The position numbers and the translations under genes were made by a program. A DNA stretch of 64,000 bases from Gnetum montanum (lineage: Eukaryota > Streptophyta > Gnetopsida > Gnetales > Gnetaceae), in NCBI GenBank assembly GCA_015680685.1, contig MNCI01022419.1, positions 206,663 through 270,662 of the forward strand, written 5' to 3'. Position 1 is the stretch's first letter. Each line of letters begins with the position of its first letter. The notes beneath the pieces are model-generated. The model ran no database searches, had not been told where the DNA came from, and worked only from the letters and a program-made list of their open reading frames with translations. This document shows positions 1-9,679 of this stretch, in pieces.

Positions 1-36
1 GTATGGTTGAGTGTAGGGGTACCTCGCCACTCATCA
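1..36 (+). mobile_element. 3' end of a B-type (Athila-like) LTR, cut by the window edge
   Basis: The first 36 bases closely match the last 36 bases of both B1 LTRs (ends at 13910 and 25988), including GGGGTACCT and the terminal ACTCATCA. What follows is not the TTGGCACCATTGC primer site, so this is the end of a 3' LTR or a solo LTR rather than a 5' LTR. The rest of the element lies outside the window. Confidence 0.65.
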
Positions 37-1559
37 ATCTTCCACAAGATAAATTCTTCAATTTCCTTTCAAAGTACTCTAATACCTTTAAACTAAGTCC
101 TTTGATACCAATTTGGTAAGGAGATGCCTTAGTAGATTGTAAAAGGATCCATTCCATAGCCTTTCCAAATAAAATTAGCTTAGATAATAAGAAAATAAAG
201 AAATGAAGAAATTCTTTTTTTATTGATTTAGTCTTAAAATATAGAAAACTAGAATAGTCATGATAAGTCAAGCTTAATAATGAGAAGCCAAGCTTAACTC
301 AAATCTCCCAAGGATCTTAGATACTATACATGTCCCTCTCTCAATCCCTCAACTACTTAGTAATGAAGCTCAGATATCAATATAAGAAGAAATTCACAAG
401 ATATTTTCCTAACCTCTATCAAGTGCTCTCCCTTGCCTCTTACTCAATTGAAAATAATTATTCTAGCATATCCTCATCCTCTCACTTGCACTCTTATCAC
501 TGATCTTTCTTACTAGTCTTACAAAAAAATAGATCTTTGATGCTTATTTATACTTTTTGAATGACCTTTCATCTCCCTTAATTCTTGAAAATAGAAATTA
601 ATATATGTTGAAATCCACAAAAAAAACATCTCATAATCAAATAATACGTCTTTAATGAGGAAAATACATTTTTATTTAGAGTAGCATATCACAAAGAAAA
701 AATATTTTGTTAGGAAGATATGTCTTTTCATAGCATGAGCATTATATAGTAGATGTATTTATTCAAAAAAAGATATCTATTACCATAGACTAGATATCTT
801 TGTCCTAGAAAAGACATATTTTAATGTTTAAGACAACTAAACATTGTCAAATAGGTCCCCATTGTTCCTAGAACATCTCAAAATTGTTAAAACATTCTCA
901 AACACATGAAAAACATGATAAAACTAAGAAAATATACATCATCACTTGAGTAATGATATCTTAGTCAACTTAATGTTCTCATCAAAATGTATGGAAGGCA
1001 TATATGTTCATGGCTTCAATCACTTATAGTCATACTCTTTCATGATCCAGTTGCCCTAGTAGTGGTGATAGTATTAATTTTCTTTCATATATACCTAATC
1101 TAATGAATAAAATGTTCATTAAAAGTGAGAAGGAAATTTATCTAATAAATATCATAATCCTCCTAATGACATGCCTTCTCTTGAGTAACCCACGAACAAC
1201 TAGTAGAACCTTTGAACTAGTAGGTTACTAATCAAGTTTTCTACTTAAGAGTGCAATCCATCATCTTTAAGATCTTAATTATTTACTCCAATCACTATAT
1301 GGTAATAGTATGGTCCTTCTTAACCTAAACGATGGCATTTCTAGCTCACAAAATTTCTCCTTAAGATCACATTTCATTGATCATCTACCACCACTACAAC
1401 TTCTTGAAGCAATAAGAATCAATGTTGAGCTCAAGTTCTTCTCAATATGTTGATGAAGGTACTATAATATATATTAGTTAATGTTATGTTAATTAATCTT
1501 CTAATTCAATGTAGGATTAGGAGCAAGAATAATAGGCTCTACTTGAGGAGCTGTTGTAT
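37..1559. other. AT-rich sequence with no recognisable gene
   Basis: About 1.5 kb of AT-rich DNA with no reading frame I can follow on either strand. It lies between the B-type LTR end and a possible minus-strand retroelement start, so it may be the decayed gag of that element. I found no motif that proves this. Confidence 0.4.
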
Positions 1560-1989
1560 GCTTCTTCATTTAATCAAAAATGGGATCAAGTGTTAGAGTT
1601 ATGATGGTAGGCCTAACATCCACCCTCCTACCATGGCCACATCCACCTCTAGCACCTATCATTAATAGGCACAATAGCACAAAATAAGCAAATCATCAAA
1701 CCTATTCTCTAATACTAGCATGTAACACCTTCCTTTCTATCCTTAGATTTGAGAAAATTATGTTAGGTTTAAAATATTAAAAAATCATTGGTCATGTAAA
1801 GGAAATTGAAAATTGAAATAAATTAATGTAATGAAAAGAATATAACAAAAAAAGCTATAAAGAAATGACTAAAAGGAAAAATATAAGAAAGGATAATAGT
1901 GGAAGAAAATGAATATAATTAATTAACATATAAATATATAAAAGAGTAAAAGCTAAAATTAACTAAAAAGAGATATTATTGGTCCAATA
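1560..1989 (-). mobile_element. Possible start of a minus-strand Ty3/gypsy element (LTR end, primer site, gag N-terminus)
   Basis: Read on the minus strand, a sequence ending GGTGTTACA (plus position 1721) is followed after 3 bases by TAGTATTAGAGA. That resembles the initiator-tRNA-Met primer site used by many plant LTR elements, with three differences over 12 bases. Further downstream on the minus strand comes a short Gly/Arg-rich coding-like stretch (1560-1650), as in chromovirus gag starts. The other LTR edge and the pol region were not found. It would explain why homology between the two A units stops abruptly near 1990. Confidence 0.3.
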
Positions 1990-2639
1990 ATCAATCATAG
2001 GAATGAAACAATTTAGGATTATAATTAAGAGCTCAATTCTTCTCATGACACCATCAAAGAAAAGAAAGTTCTACGATAAAGGTAGAATAAATTTCCAAAG
2101 GAATGTTTAATGGAAAATTGCTTCAAGTTCAAACCCTCTATTCAAAAGCACAATTCATGGTAGCATTTCTGAAGCAAAGGATATGTTTCATTTTTTGGGA
2201 TAAGATCTCATAGCAAGAACGAGCTAGGGTTTGAGCTATTAAGCAATTGAATTTCAATTAACAAATTTTAGGGAAAAGGCCCTAATAGAAACAAAGCGCA
2301 TTTTAAATATGTAGAACAAGATTTTTGAAGTTGAGCATACCTTTCTAAGGATTTTTAATCTTTTATTTGCAAAATTGCAAAGCTAGTGCTTTAAAGTTAA
2401 ATAGGGCACCTCATAGATTGATTCAAATGAACATCAGAAATATAGCTTATGAAATTTTTAAGGCTTGAATTCTTATTTTTCTAATTGTAAGTGAGTCAAC
2501 TCATCCAAATCATTAGAAAAAATAGTTAAGTAGTGATGGACATCCTTGTTTTTTAAGAAAAAGAGCTTAGTTAGAAAAAGGATTTATGCCACATTAGCTA
2601 ATCAAAGAGAAATTCCAATTTAACAATAAAAAAGGAGTG

Positions 2640-3641
2640 GCTTTAGTGAATGTAGAGGAGAATTGTAGAATGAATAAGTGGCTCTACAAAAAAAAAGATT
2701 TGATCAGTTTTTCCACATAACCACAATGATGATTTTTTAGAACTAAGTTTGAGATCCATAAGATAACACAAGAATAACTTTGCCAAGTCATCATGGTTTA
2801 AAGTGTTAAAATAGCATTACAAAGTTGTTCTATGGCCATGTTAATGGTTATATGAATTTAGCTTGTAGAGTCAAAAAAGAAACTCTATAAATTTACTCTT
2901 CCACATAGGAATCATCTTATGATAACATGAAGAGTAAAAAAGAGACTCTACAAAATGGTTCTCCGAGCCACATCATCATTTGATCATGAAGAGTGAAAAG
3001 AGCTTGTATGTAGAACAAAAATTCTACCTCATGAAAAACTTATTTTTAGTTCTACCATAGTTGCTTCATTAATGTGGCTAAGATTCATAAAGCTTAAAAA
3101 TTTTAATGAAACTTGTTTCACCACAAGGAGGTTCTACTAAATGGCTCTACCATGTAAGCTCTCTAATTAGCACATATTACTAAATGGCTCTACCATGTAA
3201 GCCTTCTAATTAGCACATATTCATAGAGAAAAAATATGGATCTATAGAAAAAAGATAAAATTGGTTCTGCAAGATACTTTAGTTGTGCAAATTAGCCCCT
3301 TCATGTCAGCTCTTAAATAGTCAATAGGCTCATAAAATTAAGAAAAATGGTTTAGAAAGAAAGTTTTGAAATGACCTTGCCATATCAACATAAATAGGAA
3401 GCTTGTTGAACAAAAGATTAACTCTACAAAATGGTTCCACCACATCAATTTTTTAGGTAGTGCTGGATTTGTAGAGCTAAAAAGAGGTTCTACAAAAGGA
3501 CTTTTCAATGTCATCCCTCACCACATCAACTTCTACAAAGGCATAGTTTGTAGAACCAAAAAGGGATTCTATGAAATAATTCTACAAGTGATAATCTCAA
3601 CCCCATAGCTATATTTACAGTTCTACCACATAAGCTATTAG
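2640..3641. repeat. Degenerate array of GTTCTAC / GTAGAAC motifs (first block)
   Basis: The words GTTCTAC, CTCTACCACATCAAC and TTGTAGAACCAAAAA recur irregularly, roughly every 60-120 bp, in both orientations, so short stem-loops are possible. There is no coding frame. The same motif set resumes after insertion G (7167-8252) and after the solo LTR (8773 onward), so this was one continuous array before those insertions. Confidence 0.6.
3135..3220 (+). repeat. 43-bp tandem duplication
   Basis: Two adjacent 43-bp copies starting TACTAAATGGCTCTACC (3135 and 3178) are nearly identical, with a small change at AGCTCT versus AGCCTT. This local slippage-type duplication lies inside the degenerate array. 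Confidence 0.8.
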
Positions 3642-4915
3642 GTGAGTGTTGGCGACCGTTTGGGACGCGACCGTCAACGAGTGTCCTCGAACAGGATTTA
3701 GGTGCCTGCTGGTCTCTGGCAACACCAAGGCCCAGATACCTCCAAATAAACTCAGTAGTTAATGTGAGTATGTGTGTGTGCTGTTGCGGGGTGTGGTTGT
3801 GAGAAATGTAGTGATTGCGTTGTATGTGAACTACAAATGACTTACTTGAAAGAGATTCAGCCAACTTTGCCAAGTACTGTGAGTTGTTGAAAATTTCCTA
3901 TTTTGTTCAACTGCCTAGTCTATGTGGTCCTTATAATACTTACTTGTAACAAATAAAATTTTGCAAAAACATTTGAGCACAACTCCGCAATCTACTTCTA
4001 ATTTTCCCCAGAGAAAGAGATAGTTCCACAAGAAAACTAGAAATAGAGCAAGATTCAATGGAAATAAGCAGAAAAGAAAAGAAAGCAGATTTGTGTAGAC
4101 CTCAAATATTTCAACAAGGTAAAATGACACGAGTATTCACTTTGCAATAAAGCTATCCCAAATTCAATATCTACGAATTGATCAAGCTTCCAAGGCTCAA
4201 ACAAGCAATTTCTTCAAGACAATCCTATTATGCTACCAAAAATTGCTGCGTAAACTACCACGTACGAGACTCCATTTTGACTAGATAATAGATGTCAACG
4301 ATTGCATTCAAACAGAACCTTTAAAAGACTTGACAATTTCTGATTGAAATACCACGAGAATTCACTTTAAAGATAAAAAGAAGCTATTCTGGTCCCATCA
4401 AAATACCAAAGATTTTCTGAACCCTCTCGACTACTGAATTGTTCAACGGCGTGACTACAAACAGAGGCTCTCTTACAACAATCCCAATAGCAGTTCCCAC
4501 ACGTTGCACAATAATGAAATTTACTACTAAAATGCTCTTAAGGCTTTTAAACACAAGCGCTTCTATGGCAAAATTTTAATAGAAATTTCTATCGGGCAAC
4601 AAGAACAATAAGAGCAATCTAAAAATCCCAAAATTACTTGCCAAGGATGATACTATCTAAACCACTAGCTAAACAATTTAAACAAAACAAAAAATGAAAT
4701 GCATAACTCACAGGACCATGACAAAGAGGCTGAAATCTTTATTCTAGCAAGCCATCTTACAAGCAATCGTTCACACTTTCTTCTTTACAAAATGCTCTTC
4801 TTCCAAGACTCAAAGTGTCTCCAAGTGAGAGCCCAAGTGCTAACTAGTAGCCTTCAAAGTGTGATGTATGAGACCCCAAGTGTGATAATGATCTTCTTCC
4901 TTGACCCTTGAAGCC

Positions 4916-4923
4916 TTTTTATA
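4916..4923 (-). promoter_or_regulatory. TATA box (minus strand) in insertion G
   Basis: On the minus strand the sequence reads CCCTATAAAAAGGCTTC, a strong plant TATA context, followed by a leader-like stretch running to the left. It supports reading G as a minus-strand LTR with U3 on its right side. Confidence 0.55.
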
Positions 4924-4955
4924 GGGTTCCAAGGTAGGTAGGGAAGTTACATATT

Positions 4956-5476
4956 CAAAAATATCTCACCTAACTTCTCTCCCAAGTAACTTGGCCAACC
5001 AATTAGGAGATTACTTGCCCAACAAGTTAGGAGGTTACTTGCCCAACAAGTTAGGTAAGTTACAACAATTTTGGGTGGTTGTAACCACCATAGAGATAAA
5101 AAAGCTACAATGGACAAGTGTCCTATTCCATGGCCAAGTGTCTTCATTCAGTTGCCAAGTGTCTTCATGTAGTTGCCAAGTGTCTTCATGTAGTTGCCAA
5201 GTGCTCACCATGGAGACAAATAAGTTGCAATTGACACGTGTCCCGTTTAGTTGACAAGTGGCCTTTGTAGTTGACAAGTGGCCCTTGTAGTTACAATTTC
5301 AAAAATATCTCAAAAATATCTCACCTAACTTTTCTCCCAAGTAACTTGGCCAACCAATTAGGAGATTACTTGCCCAACAAGTTAGGAGGTTACTTGCCCA
5401 ACAAGTTAGGTAAGTTACAACAATATTGGGTGGTTTTAACCACCAAAGAGATAAAAAGGTTGCAATTGACAAGTGG
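4956..5476. repeat. Pair of ~165-bp direct repeats with short tandem units between them (candidate U3 repeats)
   Basis: Copy 1 (about 4956-5120) and copy 2 (about 5310-5476) are almost identical over the stretch beginning CAAAAATATCTCACCTAACTT and ending GACAAGTG. Each contains an internal duplication of TTACTTGCCCAACAAGTTAGG. Between them lie tandem copies of GTTGCCAAGTGTCTTCATGTA and shorter GTTGACAAGTGGCC units. The repeats sit immediately upstream, on the minus strand, of the TATA box, as enhancer-like repeats of an LTR U3 would. Confidence 0.7.
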
Positions 5477-5646
5477 CCTTGGTGGTTACATACATCATAG
5501 ATTAAGGCTAGGAAGTTACAACTAGATAACATTATAGTTAAAGGTTAGGATTTTATTATTTTATCATTTGGAAATGTCCATAAATCCTTCTCCTTTTTCT
5601 TAAATCATTATATATATGTATTTGAAAAATTAGTCTCCTTTTGTCG

Positions 5647-6318
5647 TCAAACCAAAACTGTACTTGTTTGCTTTAGTTGTGATTGGCTGCCTTCTTCATC
5701 GTCGAATGTAACTGCTTCAACAGTAGCGTCTGTGTCCTGTGACTCTCCTCCTTGCTCTTCTTCTTCTTCCTCCGCATCCTGAGCGAGCCATGCTTGCCTA
5801 CGCTTGGCAAGTACCTTGCCCCTGCGGGCATTGTCGAGCTTGATGGTGAGGGCCCTCCCCTGGAACTCCGCTCGCACACTGTGCCTTCTGTGGCCACGCC
5901 CGTTGCTGATACTCCGCCTGCGCGTAGTCCTTTTTGTTGCCGTTCGTGGGCGTCTAAGGCGCCTAAACTCCAATAAGCCCTTTTCCGATGGCATCCACGC
6001 CCGATTTCGTACGAATGGACTTGCTAGGTGAATCCTGAGGTTGTGCGACCTTCTTTTTCTTCGTCTTCAAACCCCAGTTGATCGGGTTGAGCTTCACGCA
6101 CGCAAATTTGCCCAAGCTAGGGTTCGTATCAGGCGTCGGATGTGCCTCAGATACCATCGTTGCTGAGAATCCAAATCCAAAACAGCCGGCGGTGGAAGAA
6201 TCCTCGTCAATTCTACAATTATTCTAGAAAGAGCCCGGGTTTCCTCCTGAAGCGGCGCAGCTCCCAAGCAATGGCAGTGGAACAAAATAGCACATTTTTT
6301 GATTGACGGTGCTATCAA
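5647..6318 (-). pseudogene. Gene-like GC-rich coding fragment of unknown function, frame-broken
   Basis: On the minus strand two frames follow each other: 6157-5963 (rich in Lys, starting MVSEAHPTPDTN) and 5994-5647 (a basic Arg-rich stretch with SISNGRGHRRHSVRAEFQG, then an acidic EEEEEEQGGE tail, ending at a TGA). The overlap suggests one protein broken by a frameshift. Composition is much more GC-rich than the surroundings and stops are few, so this is younger or less decayed than the retroelements. I do not recognise the family. It has no retroviral motif and looks like host sequence carried by insertion G. Confidence 0.45.
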
Positions 6319-6379
6319 CTGAAATAGTTGCCGAAAACATTTGGGGATCTGAGACGCTTAGTTACCTTCAACATTCTAG

Positions 6380-6685
6380 CTTGTCAGAAAACAGAGTGCA
6401 ATTGATCCACTAAATCCTGCAATTAAGCGTTTTGATCTCGGGGAAGAAATCCAGATGACCATATTAAGCAGCCTTGTACCATCGAGGGTCCAGGTAAAGA
6501 AAACAAATTATTATGATTATGATTTTATTGGGGAGAAAACGGAGTGCTATTCAATCTACGAAGCGTCTGGAAAGGATGGATGGGTGATTTTTCTACGTAG
6601 CGCAGTGTTGGCAGAACAGATATGCAACATCGTTTACTCGGAACTGGTGAAACAACGCCTCATGTCTCATGCATGGACTATCTAA
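6380..6685 (+). CDS. Open frame of ~100 codons, exon-like, unknown function
   Basis: After an in-frame TAG at 6377 the frame is open to TAA at 6683-6685. The first ATG is at 6455, but the open frame begins earlier, which suits an internal or last exon better than a full gene. It encodes a mixed sequence with YYDYDFIGEKTECYSIYEAS and GKDGWVIFLRS. A CAGGTAAAG at about 6469 could be a splice donor, so part of the frame may be intronic. It points away from the minus-strand fragment 62 bp to its left. No family is recognised. Confidence 0.35.
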   Translation, partial: LVRKQSAIDPLNPAIKRFDLGEEIQMTILSSLVPSRVQVKKTNYYDYDFIGEKTECYSIYEASGKDGWVIFLRSAVLAEQICNIVYSELVKQRLMSHAWTI

Positions 6686-7161
6686 ACAAAATCTGACCAG
6701 GTGGAGAATATTTGAAATAGGAAGAAGAGATAGGATTTAAGTGGAATGGAAGATGATGTCTCTTTGCAGATGATCATGCATTACTGTTGCTGCAACACCC
6801 AAGAAGAAGAAGTCGTAGTAACCATAGCTTTCTTGCATATTCTGGGCTTCAGTCTGACCTGGAAGCAGTACTGGCTAACCTCTATGAAATCATTGAAATG
6901 TCAATAATGTAACTGTTGTGGAATTCTTCAGACTTGAGCCATGGTTGCTCCACCTTCTCCTTGTGATGATGACTCTTAGATAACGCATAACCCAAAGATA
7001 ATTTCCAGCCTTCCACAAATCAAATCCACAAAAATCTATGACAACCCAGCACACAGACCAGACCTGCTACTACATGAATACGCAGACCCTTGATTGCTTC
7101 CTTCATTGCTTGCTTCGATCTACAAATTCTTGTTCCATGAAGTGGCCAAAATGTGCCAACA
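6686..7161. other. Right end of insertion G, no gene seen
   Basis: About 475 bp without a sustained frame. It ends in the GTGCCAACA terminus of G. Confidence 0.4.
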
Positions 7162-7166
7162 GTGAG

Positions 7167-8252
7167 ATTTATAGAAGCAAAATTGGTTCTATGAGAAAAA
7201 GTGGAAGTGGTTCTATGCACCACATTATTAGTCAAGGTAAGATCTTGAAATTAAATGTTCTTTAGCTCTGTTGAGTTAACCTTGAGGAGAAAACCAATAT
7301 CTATATAGCCAAAATTCATTCTAACTAAGGATCCTTATTTTTATTTCTCCATATTAGCATTGAAAAAAGGATGCTTCTCATAGAGGAAAATATGCTTCTA
7401 CAAAGTAGCTATAAAAGAAAACTTTGCCACATCAACATATACCATGTCAGCTAGCTTGTAGATCCAATTCATAGAGTTATATTTCCATTCTACAAGAGAG
7501 CTCTACCATGTCAACATATGCCATATCAGCTTCTTAATAAAAGACTAGTTGATAAAACCATAATTCTGATCTACAAATAGCACCTTCCACATCAACATAC
7601 ACCATGTCAAACATTGATAAGGCCTACTTCGTAGAACCAAAAAATTATTCTAAGAAAAATAGAGCTACAAGTAATAAGCCCACTCACTTAGATATATTCC
7701 TACTTCCTCCACATAAGCTACTTTCTCAAAATGGATCAATATAACTACGATTTATATCTATGAAGACAAGCTAGAATATTAATACAAGCTATGTCATCAT
7801 TTATCCACATCAATATGTATAGGAAAGCTCACAAAAACAAAAATTAGCCTTATTAAACAATTCTACTCAATCAACTTCATAGCATAGAAATAAAGATAGT
7901 GAAAATATCTCCAAGAATAATTCATAGATCTCATTTTATGAAAGCTTTTCAAGTAGAAAATTACCTCTACATGGGGAGCTAAAAATGATTCTACATAAAG
8001 AAAACCCACAGTAAAACCTCCATAGAGCCAAAATAGCTCTAGAAAATATCTCTACCACATCAACTCTATTTGTAGAAGTAAAATAAGTAAACCTTATAAG
8101 ATATGCCACCGTTGATCTTTCCACAAGAGCATTAAGGAAAGGGAGAGGCTAATAGAGGTGAAATTGAGCTCTACAATACAAGTAGAAAAGACTTGTCATG
8201 TCCTTATTCCAAAATGATGCTACTACATAATGAAGATGGTGACTCTTCATAA
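7167..8252. repeat. Degenerate GTTCTAC / GTAGAAC array (second block)
   Basis: The same motif set as 2640-3641 (CTCTACCACATCAAC, GTAGAACC, CTACAAG) continues to the right of insertion G. No coding frame was found. Confidence 0.55.
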
Positions 8253-8256
8253 CAAG

Positions 8257-8768
8257 TGTTATTGTTATTGTAACAAAACCTGAAATGGCAATTGTAATTA
8301 AGACCCAAAAAGATGCATTGTAATAAGGATGTGTCTCTTTAAGGTAACCTTTGGGGTTTTAACCTAAGGCATTTATACCCAAGCATAGAGGTCCTACTAG
8401 GATGGAGTAGCAAAGTCGGTAAAGGCAAGTCACAAGAACTAGGTGAAGTAGGACAAGAAGAGGACTAGCCATCTCTTCTAGCCAATTATAGGCCTAACCA
8501 TCATGGCAATGTTGGATTTCCCCTAAGGGATGGATGCCCAGAAAGAAAAGAAAACCCCAAGGAACACTCTTAGAGCATTATCCAAATACTCTATTTCTTA
8601 TCAATAAAGCATTCTTTTCTTTCTCTTATTGCATTTTCTCTATTATTCTCTTTAAACATAATGTCAAATGTTACATATATTTGATGTTTGGTATATTCCC
8701 TTCTTATGCATAATGTCTAATATAACATATATTTGATGTTTTCCATGACATTCGAGGGTGAGATGTCA
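8257..8768 (+). mobile_element. Probable solo LTR, 512 bp
   Basis: The sequence starts TGTTATTG and ends GATGTCA, flanked on both sides by CAAG (8253-8256 and 8769-8772). It contains a TTTATACCC TATA-like element near 8370, an AATAAAGC polyadenylation-like signal near 8603 and a near-duplicate of about 40 bp (CATAATGTC...CATATATTTGATGTTT at about 8659 and 8708). No internal genes are present. The 4-bp TSD is short, so the edges could be off by a few bases. Confidence 0.45.
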
Positions 8769-8772
8769 CAAG

Positions 8773-9679
8773 AGCCCTATCATGTAAGCTCTTTAAGCAA
8801 ATAAAAATGATTCTTTTGCATTGATGGCCATTCAAACAAGTACATAAAAATAAAAAAGTAGCTCTATAGAAATTTGCATAAATAGCTTTCAAGCCTCAAC
8901 ACCACATCAACTTATAACATGAACTTTGTAAAGGTAATATTTAGCTCTAGGATCAAAGCTTAAAGTAGCTTTCCCTGTTAGTTTCTTTTACATTAGCTTG
9001 TAGAACCAACATATGAAGCCTAAATTTAGTTCTATGAATAAGCACAAAAGTAGCTCTTCCATGCTAGCTTCTTCAAAGAGAAAGTTTGTAGAACACAAAG
9101 ATGACTCTATGAGTTAACTCCAAAAGAGTTCTATAGGTCATGTTAAGCCTTGGGCTCATCAAGAATGATGCACATGCATATTTTATTTTTAATCTAGCTT
9201 AGTAAGAAGGCATAGCATAGGATTAGTGTAGAGAAGAAGCTCTAATTCATTTCACAACATGAGATCCTATCGTAAAGTGAATTTGTAAAGCCTAGGATCA
9301 ACATTATAAATAAGCCTAAGAAGGGTTTCATAAGCTCATGGTAGGCAAGATTTTTAAGCTCTTACATCTTAAATGAGGTAGATCAAACAAAATCAAAACC
9401 TATAAAAAGAAAATTACATAGCCAATTTTAAGCAAGTGAAATAAAGAGGAATGGTTCAAGTATTAAAGAGATGGAATTGTGTATATTTTGAATGCCTGGC
9501 TATTAACATATAGAGCTAAAGAAAAGTTGAAATCCAGAACAGAGAAAAATACAAAGCCATCATTAATGACACAAAGAAGCTTCAAGTTTTTTTTAAAAAA
9601 AAGCTAGGATGTCACATAAAGAGAAGAAATAGGCCTCTTTTAAATATTCTAGAATTTTGAGACTTTCACCTTCTCAAAG
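8773..9679. repeat. Degenerate GTTCTAC array (third block) and AT-rich spacer
   Basis: The array motifs continue to about 9130. From there to 9679 the DNA is AT-rich, with no frame I can support, up to the downstream ORF of A0. Confidence 0.45.

Larger units (their letters stand above)
3647..7161 (-). mobile_element. Insertion G: 3.5-kb TG...CA element with gene-like cargo
   Basis: The block starts TGTTGGCG and ends TGCCAACA, which form a short terminal inverted repeat. It is flanked by a 5-bp direct repeat GTGAG (3642-3646 and 7162-7166), and the flanking DNA on both sides is the same degenerate array. TG...CA ends with a 5-bp TSD are the signature of LTR-element integration, so a long solo LTR or a non-autonomous LTR derivative is likeliest. 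A minus-strand TATA box at 4916-4923 fits that orientation. No gag or pol is present. Instead the right half holds GC-richer gene-like frames on both strands (5647-6685). Whether these are captured host exons or part of a long U3 cannot be told here. Confidence 0.65.

Noticed and set aside
3526-3873. 115-codon minus-strand frame at the left end of G
   Set aside because: It runs across the G boundary into flanking repeat DNA, so it cannot be a gene of either; it is a chance frame.
5035-5277. Overlapping short frames on both strands in the duplicated block of G
   Set aside because: Repeat-derived frames with periodic residues and no independent coding evidence.
5752-6031. Plus-strand open frames over the GC-rich part of insertion G
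   Set aside because: They are antisense shadows of the minus-strand basic/acidic frame, whose composition is more protein-like.
3647-7161. Insertion G as a DNA transposon
   Set aside because: The terminal inverted repeat is only about 7-8 bp and the TSD is 5 bp with TG...CA ends, which fits LTR integration better than hAT (8 bp), Mutator (about 9 bp), CACTA or PIF (3 bp).
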